A stretch of DNA of 64,000 nucleotides from Apteryx mantelli (Eukaryota > Chordata > Aves > Apterygiformes > Apterygidae): positions 124,001 through 188,000 of the forward strand of contig NC_090014.1 of NCBI RefSeq assembly GCF_036417845.1. The letters are read 5' to 3'. Below the pieces are notes generated by a model that was not told the DNA's origin, did not search any database, and worked only from the letters and a program-made list of their open reading frames with translations. Positions 9,495-24,344 of the stretch are shown in pieces (the first letter of the stretch is position 1; every line of letters starts with the position of its first letter). Position numbers and translations under genes: made by a program.

Positions 9495-12400
9495 TCACTT
9501 GTAGAGGATGTCGTAGTGGCCGGGGCGGTAGAGCAGGTAGACGCGGGGCTGGGAGCCCTCGGGGAAGACGTGCGGGTTGGTGGCGCCGCCCTCGCCCCGG
9601 TCCATGTACTCCACCAGGATGGAGACGTGCAGCGCCCGCGCCAGCGCGATGATGTGGATGTGGTCGCTCTCCTTGCACATGGGCTCCACCTCCTGCGGGG
9701 CCGCGCCGTCAGCCCGGGGGGGGGGGGGGCCGGGGGGGGCGGCTCCCCATGCGAGAGGGGGCGGGCGAGGGGCTGGGGGTGTGCAAGGGGGCACAGGGGC
9801 GTGCGAGGGGGCTGGGGGTGTCCCCGTGCAAGGGATCTGGGGACCTCCTTGTGCAAGAGGGGGCACGGGGGCGTGCGAGGGGGCTGGGGGTGTGCGAGGG
9901 GGCTGGGGACCTCCTCGTGCAAGAGGGGGTGTGCGAGGGGCTGGGGGTGTCCCCGTGCAAGGGATCTGGGGACCTCCTTGTGCAAGAGGGGGCACGGGGG
10001 CGTGCGAGGGGGCTGGGGGTGTGCGAGGGGGCTGGGGACCTCCTCGTGCAAGAGGGGGTGTGCGAGGGGCTGGGGGTGTCCCCGTGCAAGGGATCTGGGG
10101 ACCTCCTTGTGCAAGAGGGGCACGGGGGCGTGCGAGGGGGCTGGGGGTGTGTGAGGGGGCTGGGGACCTCCCGTGCAAGAGGGGGCATGGGGCCGTGCGA
10201 GGGGCTGGGGGCGTGCAAGGGGGCACGGGGAACGTGCAAGGGATCTGGGGACCTCCTCGTGCAAGAGGGGGCACAGGGGCGTGCGAGGGCCACGTGAGTC
10301 CGTGCGAGGCCGTGCGAGGGCCGTGGGGGCTGTCGGAGGGAGCACGAGAGCGGCGAGGGGCTTCGGGGGGCCGTGCAAGGCCCGTGCAAGGCCCGTGCGA
10401 GGGCCAGGGGGGCTGTCGGAGGGAGCACAAGAGCTGCGAGGGGCTTTGGGGGCTGTGCGAGACCTGCGCACGCCCCGTGCGAGGCCGTGCAAGGCCGTGC
10501 GAGGCTGCACAAGGGCTGTTGGAGGGAGCACGAGAGGGGCGAGGGGCTTTAGGTGGCCATGCAAAGCCGTGCAAGGCCCATGTGCACCCCGTGCGAGGCT
10601 GTGCGAGGCCGTGCAAGGGCTCTGGGGGGCTGTTGGAGGGAGCACGAGAGCGGCGAGGGGCTTTGGGTGGCCGTGCAAAGCCGTGCAAGGCCGCGCAAGG
10701 CCCATGTGCGCCCCACGCGGGGCCGTGCAAGGGCCGTGCGAGGCCGTGCAAGGCTGTGCGAGGCCGCACGGGGGTTGTAGGGGGCGGTTGGAGGGAACGC
10801 GAGAGCGGCAAGGGGCTTTGGGTGGCCCTGCAAAGCCGTGCGCGGCCATGCGAGGCCGTGCGAGCCCCGTGTGAGGCCGTGCAAGGCCGTGCGAGGCCCG
10901 TGCGAGGCCCGCGCACGCCCCCACCTGCTGGCAGAACTCCTTGATGCTGCGGCCGCCCTCGAGGAACTGCTCGAAGAAGCGGCGGTGGCGCTGCAGGCAG
11001 CCCGAGGTGAGCAGGCGCAGGTAGACCACCAGGTAGTCCGAGGTGCTCGGCTCGTTGAAGGCCGCCAGCAGCTCCGGCACCGGCACCCGCCGCTCCACCT
11101 GCTCGATGAGCTCCATGAACTGCGGGGCGCCCCGCCGCCCGTCACGCCGTGCACCGGGGCGCGCGGGGGGGGCGCGCGGGGGGGACACGCGGGGGTGCAC
11201 GGGGACACACAGGGACGCGGAGGGACGCACGGATGCAGGGACACACGAGGACATGTCGTGACACACGGGGGTGCACGGGGACACGCAGGGACGCGGGGGA
11301 CGCACGGATGCAGGGACACGTGAGGACACGTCGTGACACGTGGGGGTGCACGGGGACACGCAGGGACGCGGGGGGACGCACGGATGCAGAGACACGTGAG
11401 GACATGTCGTGACACGCGGGGGTGCACGGGGACACACAGGGACGCGGGGGGACGCACGGATGCAGGGACACGTGAGGACATGTCGTGACACGTGGGGGTG
11501 CACGGGGACACGCAGGGACGCGCGGACGCAGGGACACGCGAGGACACGTCGTGACACATGGGGGTGCACGGGGACACGCAGAGACATGCGGATGCAGGGA
11601 CACGTGAGGACATGTCGTGACACGTGGGGGTGCACGAGAACATGCAGGGACCCAGGGACACGCTATGACATGCAGGGGTGTGTGGGGACACGTGGGGACC
11701 CAGGGACATGCAGGGACACGCTATGACACGTGGAAGTGCATGGGGACACGTGGGGACACAGGGACACGTAGGGACACGCCACGACACACAGGGATGCACA
11801 GGGATGCACGGGAACACAGACACATATAGGGACATGCCATGACATGCGGGGACACATGGGGACATGCAGAGACATGCAAAAGAGCATAGTGACATGCAGG
11901 GACACAAGGACATGCAGGGACACGCTACGACATGTGGAAGGGCACGGGGACATGTGGGGACCCAGGGACATGCTATGACACGCGGGGGTGTGTGGGACAC
12001 ATGGGGACCCGGGGACACGCTATGACACGCAGGGACCCAGGGACACGCTATGACACGTGGGGGTGTGTGGGGACACGCGGGGACCCAGGGACACGCTAGG
12101 ACATGCGGGGGGGTGTGGGGACACGCGGGGACCCAGGGACACGCTATGACACGCGGGGGGTGCGGGAACACGTGGGGACCCAGGAACACGCTATGACACG
12201 CGGGGACCCAGGGACATGCTATAACACACAGGGGTGTGTGGGGACACGTGGGGACCCAGAGACACGCTATGACACATGGGGGTGTGTGGGGACACGTGGG
12301 GACCCAGGGACATGCTATGACACACAGGGGTGTGTGGGGACACGTGGGGACCTGGGGACACGCTATGACACGCGGGGGTGTGTGGGGACATGCGGGGGTG

Positions 12401-15400
12401 TGTGGGGACACACTATGACATGCGGGGGTGCGTGGGGACACGTGGGGACCCAGGGACATGCATGGACACACTATGACATGTGGAAGTGCACAGGGACACG
12501 TGGGAACAGACACATACAGGGACATGCCGTGGCATGTGAGGGTGCATGGGGACACGTAGGGACACAGGGACATGCAGGGACACACTACGACACGCGGAAG
12601 CGCACGGGGACACGTGGGGACCCAGGGACACGCTATGACACACAGGGGTGTGTGGGGACACGCGGGGGTGTGTGGGGACACGCTATGACATGCGGGGGTG
12701 CGTGGGGACACGTGGGGTGCTAGGGACATGCATGGACACACTATGACATGTGGAAGTGCACAGGGACACGTGGGAACAGACACATACAGGGACATGCCGT
12801 GGCATGTGAGGGTGCATGGGGACACGTAGGGACACAGGGACATGCAGGGACACGCTACGACACGTGGAAGCGCATGGGGACACGTGGGGACACAGGGACA
12901 CGCCACGACATGCAGCAGCGCACGGAGACACGCAGGGACACAAGGACACGTGGGGATGCACCGTGACACGCGGGGACGTGCAGGGACACGTGGGGACGCA
13001 CCGTGCGTGGGGACACGTGGGGACACGCGACAATGCGTGGGGACACACGGGGATGCGCTGCACATGGGGACACGCAAGGACACAGTGGGGGGACAGGAGG
13101 GAACATGCCAGGATGCAGCGTGATACGCGGGGACATGCGGGGACGTGCAGGGACACGCCATGCAAGGGGACACGCCATGCACAGGGACATGCAGAGACAC
13201 ACGGTGCACAGGGACACGTGGGGACACACAGGGACACGCCACGCACGTCACGTGGGGGGGAACGGGACGCATCACGCGGGGGGACACGTCGCAGAGGACA
13301 CACGTCACAGGGAACACGCGACATGTGTCGCGGGGCCGAGGGGACGCATGTGGCGGGGGGGACACGTGTCATGGAGGGGGGGGGACACACACCAGGCGTC
13401 ACGGGGACAAGGGGGGAAGCACGTGGCACAGGGGGGGACACGCGCAGCCGGGACCCGGGCTCATGGGCACGTGTGCGCTTGTGTCACGAGCTGGCCCGGT
13501 CTCAGCTCCAGCTGTGCTATCTCTGCCCCAGCCCCGGGGCGTCCCCCCGTGTGTCCCCGCATGTCCCCACGTCCCCTCCGCGTCCCCCCCGCGCCCCCCC
13601 CGCGCCCTGGGGTCGCACCGTGTTGTGGAAGTCCTCGATCGTGAACTCGGTGAAGCCCTGGGCCACCAGGTCGTCCTTGCTGCGGGCCGAGATCTCCTTG
13701 AACCTGCCCCGCAGAGAGAGAAGGGCTGCTGCCGCCGCCGGGGGGGGGCCCAGGCGTCCGGGAGGGGCCCTGCTTCCCTCCCCCCCCCAACCGGGGTCCC
13801 AGGCGTCCGGGCATCCCAGCTCCCCCCCCCCCCACAGCCCCCTTCCCCCCTCCCAGGGGCCCAGGCGTCCGGGCCCAGCTGGGCCCCATCTCAGGGTAAC
13901 GAGGGGCTCGTTAGCAGCCGCTCCGCTAACGAGGCTCCTGCCCAGCCCCTCAGTGCCCTCACCTGGTCCCCCACTCCTCTGCCCCCCCCCCTCCCAGGGG
14001 ACCCAGGTGTCTGGGCCCAGCTGGGCCCCATCTCAGGGTAACGAGGGGCTCGTTAGCAGCCGCTCTGCTAACGAGGCTCCTGCTCAACCCCTCAGTGCTC
14101 TCACCTGGAGCCTGGACGCCTGGGCCCTCAGCCAGGTCCCATCGCCCCAGGGGACCCAGGCGTCCTGGTGACCCACCCCCTTTCTGGGACCCCAGTATCT
14201 GAGGGGCCCCGGCGTCCGGGCACCCCCCCCCCAATGGGACCCCGGCGTCCGAGGGGCCCCGGCGTCCAGGCGGCACCCCCCCCATGGGACCCCCGGCGTC
14301 CGAGGGGCCCCGGCGTCCGGGCGCACCGCTGCAGCTCCTGGCCGTCCTCCAGCAGGGCCTCGAGGTGGGCGAAGCCGAAGGCCCGGTAGAAGCAGTTGCC
14401 GTCCGGTCCGCGTCTTGCGAATGTACGAGTACTTCTGCAGCAGGTCCTGGGGACGCGGGGACACGGGGACATGGTGACACCGGGCCCTGCCGGTCCCGGG
14501 GGCGCGGGGGACGTCTCGGGGGGGTTGGGGACACCCTGGGGCCCGCAGCGATGTGCCATAGCGCTGTGGCCAGGACTCCCAGTGCCACCACGGGGTTCCC
14601 AGTGCTGTGACAGGGCTCCCAGTGCCACCACGGGCCTCCCAGTGCCAAACTGGCACCACGACGGGATTCCCAGCACTGTGAGAGGGCTCCCAGCCCTACA
14701 ACGGGCCTCCCAGTGCCAAACCGGTGCCGTGCCGGGGCTCCCGGTGCCATGACGGCGCTCCCAGTCCCAAACTGGTGCCGTGACGGGGCTCCCAGTCCCA
14801 AACTGGTTGTCACAGTGGGGTTCCCGGCATCACGACGGAGCTCCCAGTGCCGGGGCGGCGCGGGTACCTTGATCTTCTCCTGGTAGACGTGGTCGTCCTC
14901 GGCGTACTCCTTGTAGAGCACCGCCAGGTCCAGGCGCTCCGACACCAGCGGGTTCTGCACCGCGATCTGCGCCGGAGCCGCGGGTCAGGATGCGGCCCCG
15001 AGTGGAAAGGGGGGGGAGCCGCCTACAACTCCCAGCGTGCCCCGCGGCGCCGCCCCCCTCTCCGCCCAGCCTCGCCCCGCCGCGGGGCACGCTGGGAGTT
15101 GCAGTCCGCGGAGGCCCCCCGCCGCAGAGAGGAGCCCGATGACTGCAGCTCCCAGCCTGCACCGCGGCGCCACCCCCCCACTCTCCGCCCCGCCCCCCGC
15201 CGCCGCGGGGCACGCTGGGAGTTGTAGTTCGCGGCCGCCCTGCCGCGGGAGGGGGGGGAAGCTCCGCGCTAAAGGCCCGCGGTTGGGGGGGGGGGGGGGG
15301 AAGTTGTTTTCCCCCGGTTTTTGAGGGGGAACGTAGCGGTTTTGGGGGGTCCCGGGGGGGGGGGGAGGGATTTTGGGGACACCCCCCCCCTCCTCCCCCG

Positions 15401-16618
15401 CCCTCTCACCTCCTGCTGGATCCGGTCCTGCTGCGCCATGATGGCTTCGTCGTAGGCCAGGCAGTTCACTCCTGCGGTGGTGGGGGGGTGGGGGGGTCAA
15501 ATCACCCCCCTCCCCGGCCAAAACAGACCCAGGAGTCCGGCCCTTCCCCCCCCCCCACAATGCTCATCCCCATTTTGGGGGACCCCTCGGGGTCCTGCAC
15601 CCCCAAAATGCCCCTGTGGCTGAGGAGGGGCAATGGAAGAGTCCTGGGGTGGGTGGGGGGAAACAGGGATCCAATTAAGGGGGTCCCCGAGGGGGGTTTT
15701 GGGGGGGCCCACGCGGGGGGGTCCGTGGGGATATCAGAGCCCCCACTGGGGGTTTGGGGGAGGTCATGGGGGGGTATTGGGGTCCCCACTGGGGTTTTGG
15801 AGGGTTGGGGCTCCACTAGGGGTTTTGTGGGGGGTCGCCGGGGGGTATCGGGGCCCACATTGGGGGGCTTGGGGGGCAGCGGGGGGGGTCGTGGGGTATC
15901 GGGGGCCCATGAGGGGGGGTCTCCGAGGGGGTGTCGGGGCCCCACTGCGGGGTATTGGGGGGCCCAGGCAGGCAATGGGGGGTATCTGGGCCCCCATTGG
16001 GGTTTTGGGGGGCAGCAGGGGGGGGTCCATGGGTATCAGGGCTCCCACTGGGGGTTTTGGGGGCAGTGGGGGGGTCCCCATGGGGGTCTCGGGGCCCCCA
16101 TTGCGGTTTGGGGGGGTCGGGGGAAGGGATCGGGGGCCCACTGGGGTTTTTTTGGGGGGCCTCGGGGATTCCGTGGGGTAGCCAGGCCCCATAAGGGGGG
16201 TCCCCGAGGGGGGGGGTCGGGGCGCCATTGGGGGGTCCCCATGGGTGGGGGCCGCGCGCCCCATTGCGGGGATCCCGTTTGGGATATTGAGGGGCCCCGG
16301 GGGGGGCCATTACGGGGGTCCCCGGGGGGTAACGGGGCTCCGGGGTGGGATCCGGCCGGGGGGGGGTCTGTGGGTCACCGGGGCGCGATGGGCTCCCGCC
16401 GGGGGGGGGGACCCCCGTGGGGGTGGCGGGGCCCGGCCGGGGGGGGGGGATCGGACCCCCGCGGGGCCGATGGGGGGCGCGGGGACCGGCCCCGAGGGGG
16501 GGGGGGCCCGGCCGCAGGATCCCGCCGGGCCCCCCCGAGCCCCCCCGCGGGCGGCGCCGTTACCGTCCGCGTCCCCCCCCAGCGGCTCCGGCTTCTGCTG
16601 AGGCTCCTCCGCCGCCAT
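9495..16618 (-). CDS. OTUB1: OTUB1, copy A (otubain-1 deubiquitinase), one +1 indel
   Basis: OTUB1 is a Lys48-specific OTU-family deubiquitinase that also inhibits E2 enzymes such as UBC13. Coding exons from 5' to 3' are 16564-16618, 15410-15471, 14868-14966, 14327-14446, 13619-13703, 10925-11119 and 9495-9692. The start gives MAAEEPQQKPEPLGG, as in mammals, and the ATG sits in an AAGATGGCGG context. Exon 2 gives NCLAYDEAIMAQQDRIQQE. The last exon ends RPGHYDILYK with the catalytic His and Asp. Without the indel the coding length is 813 nt, or 270 residues, against 271 in human. Exon 4 is 120 nt here but 119 nt in copy B. An extra base just before the DGNC motif shifts the frame at the catalytic Cys. 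All other exons are in frame. I read it as a sequence error rather than a pseudogene. Confidence 0.95.
9740..10920. repeat. OTUB1 intron 6 arrays (GTGCGAGGGGGCTGGGG, then GCCGTGCAAGGCCGTGCGAG)
   Basis: Two related arrays fill the intron between exons 10925-11119 and 9495-9692. The first has a composite period near 110 nt with GGGGACCTCC blocks. The second is built from GCCGTGCGAGG words. Copy B: 32400-33710, with different block order and number. Confidence 0.85.
11150..13440. repeat. OTUB1 intron 5 array GGGACACGTGGGGACC, rich in CACGTG
   Basis: 2.3 kb of GGGACACG units of 8-20 nt with nested longer periods (GACACGCTATGACACGC). More than twenty perfect CACGTG palindromes. Copy B (33950-35370) is about 0.85 kb shorter. 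Confidence 0.9.
13898..14076. repeat. Two copies of a perfect inverted repeat CTCGTTAGC...GCTAACGAG
   Basis: Arms 13907-13915 and 13925-13933 with a 9-nt loop; again 14049-14057 and 14067-14075. The flanking 100 nt are duplicated too. Copy B: 35883-35909 and 36057-36083. In OTUB1 intron 4. Confidence 0.85.
14565..14850. repeat. OTUB1 intron 3 array CTCCCAGTGCCACCACGGG
   Basis: About 20-nt period, moderately degenerate. Copy B at 36620-36940 has one extra block. Confidence 0.8.
15022..15231. promoter_or_regulatory. Four ZNF143-type motifs in OTUB1 intron 2
   Basis: CTACAACTCCCAGCGTGC at 15022-15041, inverted at 15086-15106 and 15208-15231, and a weaker ACTGCAGCTCCCAGCCTGC at 15142-15162. This is the ACTACAAYTCCCAGMRTGC element bound by ZNF143. 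Copy B: near 37106, 37168, 37225 and 37290. Motif recognition only. Confidence 0.65.
15640..16345. repeat. OTUB1 intron 1 array (GGGGTTTTGGGGGGCAG / CCCCCATTGGGG)
   Basis: Period about 55 nt, strongly G-biased on plus, hence C-rich in the OTUB1 sense strand. Copy B: 37720-38460. Confidence 0.8.
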
Positions 16619-16680
16619 CTTGCTGCTGCAGCCCCGCACCCCGCAGCACTTCCGGGTCGCCGCCCGCCCCGCCGGAAGCG
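16619..16680 (-). promoter_or_regulatory. OTUB1: OTUB1 core promoter with ETS-type sites
   Basis: CACTTCCGGG near 16647 and CCGGAAGCG near 16672 flank a CpG-rich stretch directly upstream of the ATG. The ATG itself sits in AAGATGGCGG, a YY1-like word. Copy B near 38728. Confidence 0.5.
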
Positions 16681-16684
16681 CTCC

Positions 16685-17245
16685 GGCCCCTAGCAACCGC
16701 CCCTGGCGACCGGGCCCCGCCTTAGCAACCGCCTCCGGCAGCCCGCACCGGGCCTGGCAGCCGGCTCCGCCCCTAGCAACGGGCTCCGCCCCTGGCAACC
16801 GGCACCTCCCCAGGCAATCGGTACTGCCCCCTAGCAACCGGCACCGCCCCCTAGCAACCAGCACTAGCCCTAGCAACAGGAACTGGTCCCTCGCAACAGG
16901 CTCCGCCCTGGCAACCGTCACGGTGACCTAGCAACTGCGCCTAGCAACCACCCTCACCTGGACCTCCCTAGCAACCGCTCTCAATCCCAGCCCCTAGCAA
17001 CTACTGTCTTCCTCAGCAACCACCCCAGCAACAGCCCCATCCCTTAGCAACCATCCCTAGCAACCACCCTCATCCCCTAGCAACAGCCCCCACCCCAGCA
17101 ACCACCTTCACCACCAGGCCCCAGCAACAGCCCCCATCCCTAGGAACTGCCCTTAGCAACTACCCCAGCAACTGTTTTCATCTCTTAGCAACCACCCTCA
17201 TCCCCTAGCAACAGCCCCCATCCCCTAGCAACCACCCCAAGAGGA
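16685..17245. repeat. Array of about 25 CCTAGCAACC units upstream of OTUB1
   Basis: The word CTAGCAACC, or its AGCAAC core, recurs every 12-25 nt. RGYAAC is the half-site of the RFX X-box. The array is AT-richer than its neighbours. Copy B: 38770-39325, nearly unchanged. Confidence 0.8.
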
Positions 17246-17404
17246 CTGAGCTTCACCACAGAGCACCCTCCCACCCCACCCCTTTTCCAGGGCTCTGATG
17301 TCACCCAGTGACCTCAGAGCAAGCCCAGTGACATCACCCCCCCCCCGGGGGACCCAGGCATCCGGGCAGAGACAGGCAAGAAGTGGGCAGAGCATCAAGC
17401 GGCC

Positions 17405-17410
17405 TTTATT
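17405..17410 (-). terminator. COX8A: COX8A poly(A) signal (AATAAA on minus)
   Basis: Plus-strand TTTATT, 420 nt past the COX8A stop. The 3' UTR between them (17440-17720) is a minisatellite of GGTCCCGGTG-type units. Confidence 0.7.
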
Positions 17411-17439
17411 GGGGGGCGGGCACCACCGCAGTGGTCCTG

Positions 17440-17720
17440 GGGGGCCCCGGTGGTCCCGGTGCAGGGTCCCGGGGGCTACTGGGGGTCCCGGGGGGGTCGC
17501 CGGTGGGCCCAGTGCAGGGTCCCAGGGGCTAACAGGGTTCCCGATGGCCCCGGGACAGGGCCCCGGGTGCTAACAGGGGTCCCGGTAGTCCCGGAGGGGT
17601 CCCCGGTGGTCCCGGTGCGGGGTCCCGGCGCTAACGGGGGTCCCGGTGGGGTCCCTTGTCGTCCCCAGTGGTGCCGGTGCAGGGTCCCGGTTTGGTGCCC
17701 CCGTGGCGGTCCCGCTGCAG
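17440..17720. repeat. GGTCCCGGTGCAGGGTCCC array in the COX8A 3' UTR
   Basis: Units of 20-30 nt between the COX8A stop and its poly(A) signal. Copy B 39520-39800 has an added unit near 39700. Confidence 0.8.
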
Positions 17721-17829
17721 AGTCGCGCTGGTCCCGGGGGGGGTGTCTCGGTGCCGGTGCGGTGCCGGCAGAGGGTCTCAGCGGCGGGGGGGGGGGGGTC
17801 GCGGTGCGGCGGGAGGGGCCGGGGGGGGG

Positions 17830-18158
17830 TCACTCCCGTTTCTTGTAGTCCTCGAGGTTCGCCAGCACCCAGGCGGCCGGGCCCAGGCAGCTCAGGAACA
17901 TGGCGGCGAAGCCCACGACGGTCTCCTGCGGGCAGAGCCCTGTGAGCGCCACCGGCGCTGCCAGGTCACCCGCTCCCCCGGCCTCCCCCCCCCGCCACCT
18001 CCCGCCGCCGCCCCTCAACGTCCCGGCCCCGGTCCCGGTGCTCACCGCGAGCCCCAACGGCTGCTGCGAGCGGCCCCGAGATGAGGCCGCGCCGGCGCCG
18101 CGCCGGGCCGCCCCGCGGGGCGCAGCAGAGCGCGGGCCAAGCGGGCGGCGGGCAGCAT
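17830..18158 (-). CDS. COX8A: COX8A, copy A (cytochrome c oxidase subunit 8A)
   Basis: Small nuclear-encoded inner-membrane subunit of respiratory complex IV. Exon 2 is 17830-17925 and encodes ETVVGFAAMFLS, then GPAAWVLANLEDYKKRE and a stop. It is one transmembrane helix with the basic tail, matching human LLPAGWILSHLETYRRPE. Exon 1 is 18046-18158: MLPAARLARALLRPAG is an arginine-rich, acid-free mitochondrial presequence, and the exon ends with GTGAGC. In the phase exon 2 needs, exon 1 should end QQPLGLA, which matches human EGKLGIM. The ATG is not in that frame: exon 1 is 113 nt where 111 or 114 is required. Copy B has 112 nt, so both copies carry an indel or the start is misplaced. Gene identity is firm; the exon 1 frame is not. 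Confidence 0.85.
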
Positions 18159-18240
18159 GGCGGCGGACAGCGGCGGAAGCGGCTGGCGCGTCACTTCCGG
18201 CGGCGGCTGGCGCGGAGGGAGGGGCGTGGCCGGGCGGCGA
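18159..18240 (-). promoter_or_regulatory. COX8A: COX8A core promoter with ETS-type site
   Basis: Directly upstream of the COX8A ATG lies CGTCACTTCCGGCGGCGG (about 18188-18206). It contains CACTTCCGG, the reverse complement of the ETS/GABP core typical of nuclear respiratory genes. The region is CpG-rich with no TATA box. Copy B has the same site near 40315. Confidence 0.5.
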
Positions 18241-19176
18241 GGGCACGCCTCCTGCGCGCTCGGCCACGCCCCTCCACGCTCAGCTTCACATGTCAGCTCC
18301 CAGGCTCAGTCCCGCCCCCTTTGCATCAAGCCCCGCCCCCTCCACACAGCTTCATCCACCTCAGCCCCTGGGCTCGGCCCCGCCCCTCCACTCTTGGCCC
18401 CGCCCCTCCACACACTGCTTCACCTGTCTCAGTGTCTGGGCTCGGCCCCGCCCCCTCTGTGCCAAGCCCCGCCCCCTCCCATTGGGACCCACCCCCCTTG
18501 TCATACATATGCAGGCATGTGCCCTGCCCCACGCCACACTCTCCCTGCGGCCATGACATGTTGTTGCATGTCCCCACGTGCAGCCACGCTGCGTGTCCAT
18601 GCAGCTGCCCCTCCATGTCTGCGTGTTCACCCCGTGTCCAGCTGCATGTGCATCTGTGTTCCCACCCCTTGCGTGTCCAGCAGCACACCTCTGTGCTTGC
18701 GTGTCCTCTGCATGTCCAGCTCTGCGTGTGCCCATGCTTGTGCACCCCATGTGTGCCCCGCTGCCTCAATCACAGCCCCCGTGTCCACGTTGGCGTGTCC
18801 TGTGTGCACGTCTGGGGTTCCATGTTCAGCCATGTGCTCACATGTCCTGTGCTGGCATGTGCAGCTGTGCATGTGTCCCCATGCTAGTGTGTCCCCCATC
18901 ACGGCACACGGCAGCAGCGCTCCATGTCCCCCCCCCCGCAGCTTGGGAGGGGAGAAGCAAAGCATGCTGGGAGCTGTCATTGGGGGAATGGCAGCTGCAA
19001 GGCCTGCTGGGATGCAGCAGCTGCAAGGCCTGCTGGGAAATGGAGTCCTCCAGCCCTGGAGGTGCCATATAGGGGGGTGAACAAGGCTGGGGAGGGACCC
19101 AGGCGTCCTGCCCCCCCCCCCCAAAAAAAAAACCCCACCCAGGGGAGGGGCCAGCACGAGGCGTCGACAAAGTGTT
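18240..19176. other. COX8A-NAA40 intergenic: GGCTCGGCCCCGCCCC repeats, TG-rich tract, CTGCTGGGA words
   Basis: 18240-18480 repeats CCTGGGCTCGGCCCCGCCC with a period near 50. 18540-18900 is a loose CATGTCC/GTGTGC tract. 18960-19050 has AAGCATGCTGGGAGCTG and two GCAAGGCCTGCTGGGA units; copy B has one. Copy B spans 40360-41354. No gene seen. Confidence 0.65.
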
Positions 19177-19182
19177 TTTATT
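19177..19182 (-). terminator. NAA40: NAA40 poly(A) signal (AATAAA on minus)
   Basis: TTTATT on plus, about 300 nt past the NAA40 stop, next to a purine-rich stretch of A runs (19258-19335). The implied 3' UTR is short compared with mammals, so longer isoforms cannot be excluded. Confidence 0.6.
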
Positions 19183-19481
19183 GGTAACGTACAAACAAAA
19201 CCGATGCAAAAAGGGGTGGGGGGGCTGGGGGGGGGTCCCTTCGATTCCAGCGAGGTGTTAAAAAAATAAAATAAAAGAAGGAAAAAGAAAAAACGGGGGG
19301 GAAAAAACCCAAAAATAATAATTAAAAAAAACCCCAATGCCCAGAGGAGGCGCCGGAGGCCGCTTCCCTCCCCCGGGAGCCCCCGAAAGGGCGGTGGGGG
19401 GGACTCACCGCACCGGGGGGGGGTGAGCGGTGCCCGGAGGAGGAGGAGGAGGAGGAGGAGGAGGAGGAGGAAGGGCGGCGC

Positions 19482-23870
<4,389 letters not shown>

Positions 23871-23939
23871 GGCGGCGGCTCGGCGGCGCGGCGGGGCGGG
23901 GGGCGCGGGGGGACTGAGGGGGCGCCCGCGGGAGCGCGC

Positions 23940-24330
23940 CCTATATATAGGGGGGGGGGGGAGGGAGGGGGAGGAGCGCGACGCGGCGCGAGCCTCCGGC
24001 CGCCCAGCGCGCCACTGCGCCTGCGCGCGGGGTGGGGGGGGGGTGGGGGGGAGCGACGCCGCGCGCGGGAGCGAGCAATGCGCAGGCGCGCGCGGTCGGG
24101 TTGGTGGGGGGGGTGAGGCGCTGCCCCCCCCACCTCGCTGGGCGCATGCGCCGCGGTGGGTTTTGAGGGGGGGGGGGAGAGGGAGGCGCGCGACGGCCGG
24201 CGGCGCCAACGGCCGGGCGCGTGGCGGCGCCGTTGGGCGCGAAGGCAGCTGGGCGCTGATTGGCTGGGAGGGCGGGAGGGCGGGAGAGCGGGCGGCCCCG
24301 CCCCGCCCCGCCCCGCCCCGCCCCGCCCCT
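23940..24330 (-). promoter_or_regulatory. NAA40: NAA40 promoter: TATA, NRF1-like, CCAAT and GC boxes
   Basis: Read on the minus strand toward the ATG at 23870. A TATATATA element lies at 23942-23949, about 70 nt upstream of the ATG. Three NRF1-like sites follow further upstream: 24016-24027 (TGCGCCTGCGCG), 24079-24090 (TGCGCAGGCGCG) and 24142-24151 (GCGCATGCGC, a perfect palindromic core). ATTGG (inverted CCAAT) is at 24259-24263 and a run of CCCCG boxes at 24296-24329. The order is the same in copy B (46132, 46204, 46265, 46328). Pattern matches only; no binding is shown. Confidence 0.6.
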
Positions 24331-24344
24331 CGCGCTGAGGGGCT

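Noticed and set aside
9263-11635. Very long open frames through the arrays, up to several hundred residues, on both strands
   Set aside because: They follow minisatellite periods not containing stops, give His/Cys/Pro or Gly/Val repeats, and overlap proven exons in other frames.
17937-17942. Alternative COX8A acceptor CACAG upstream of exon 2
   Set aside because: Present only in copy A, where it does not restore phase. Copy B, where the phase would fit, lacks the AG.
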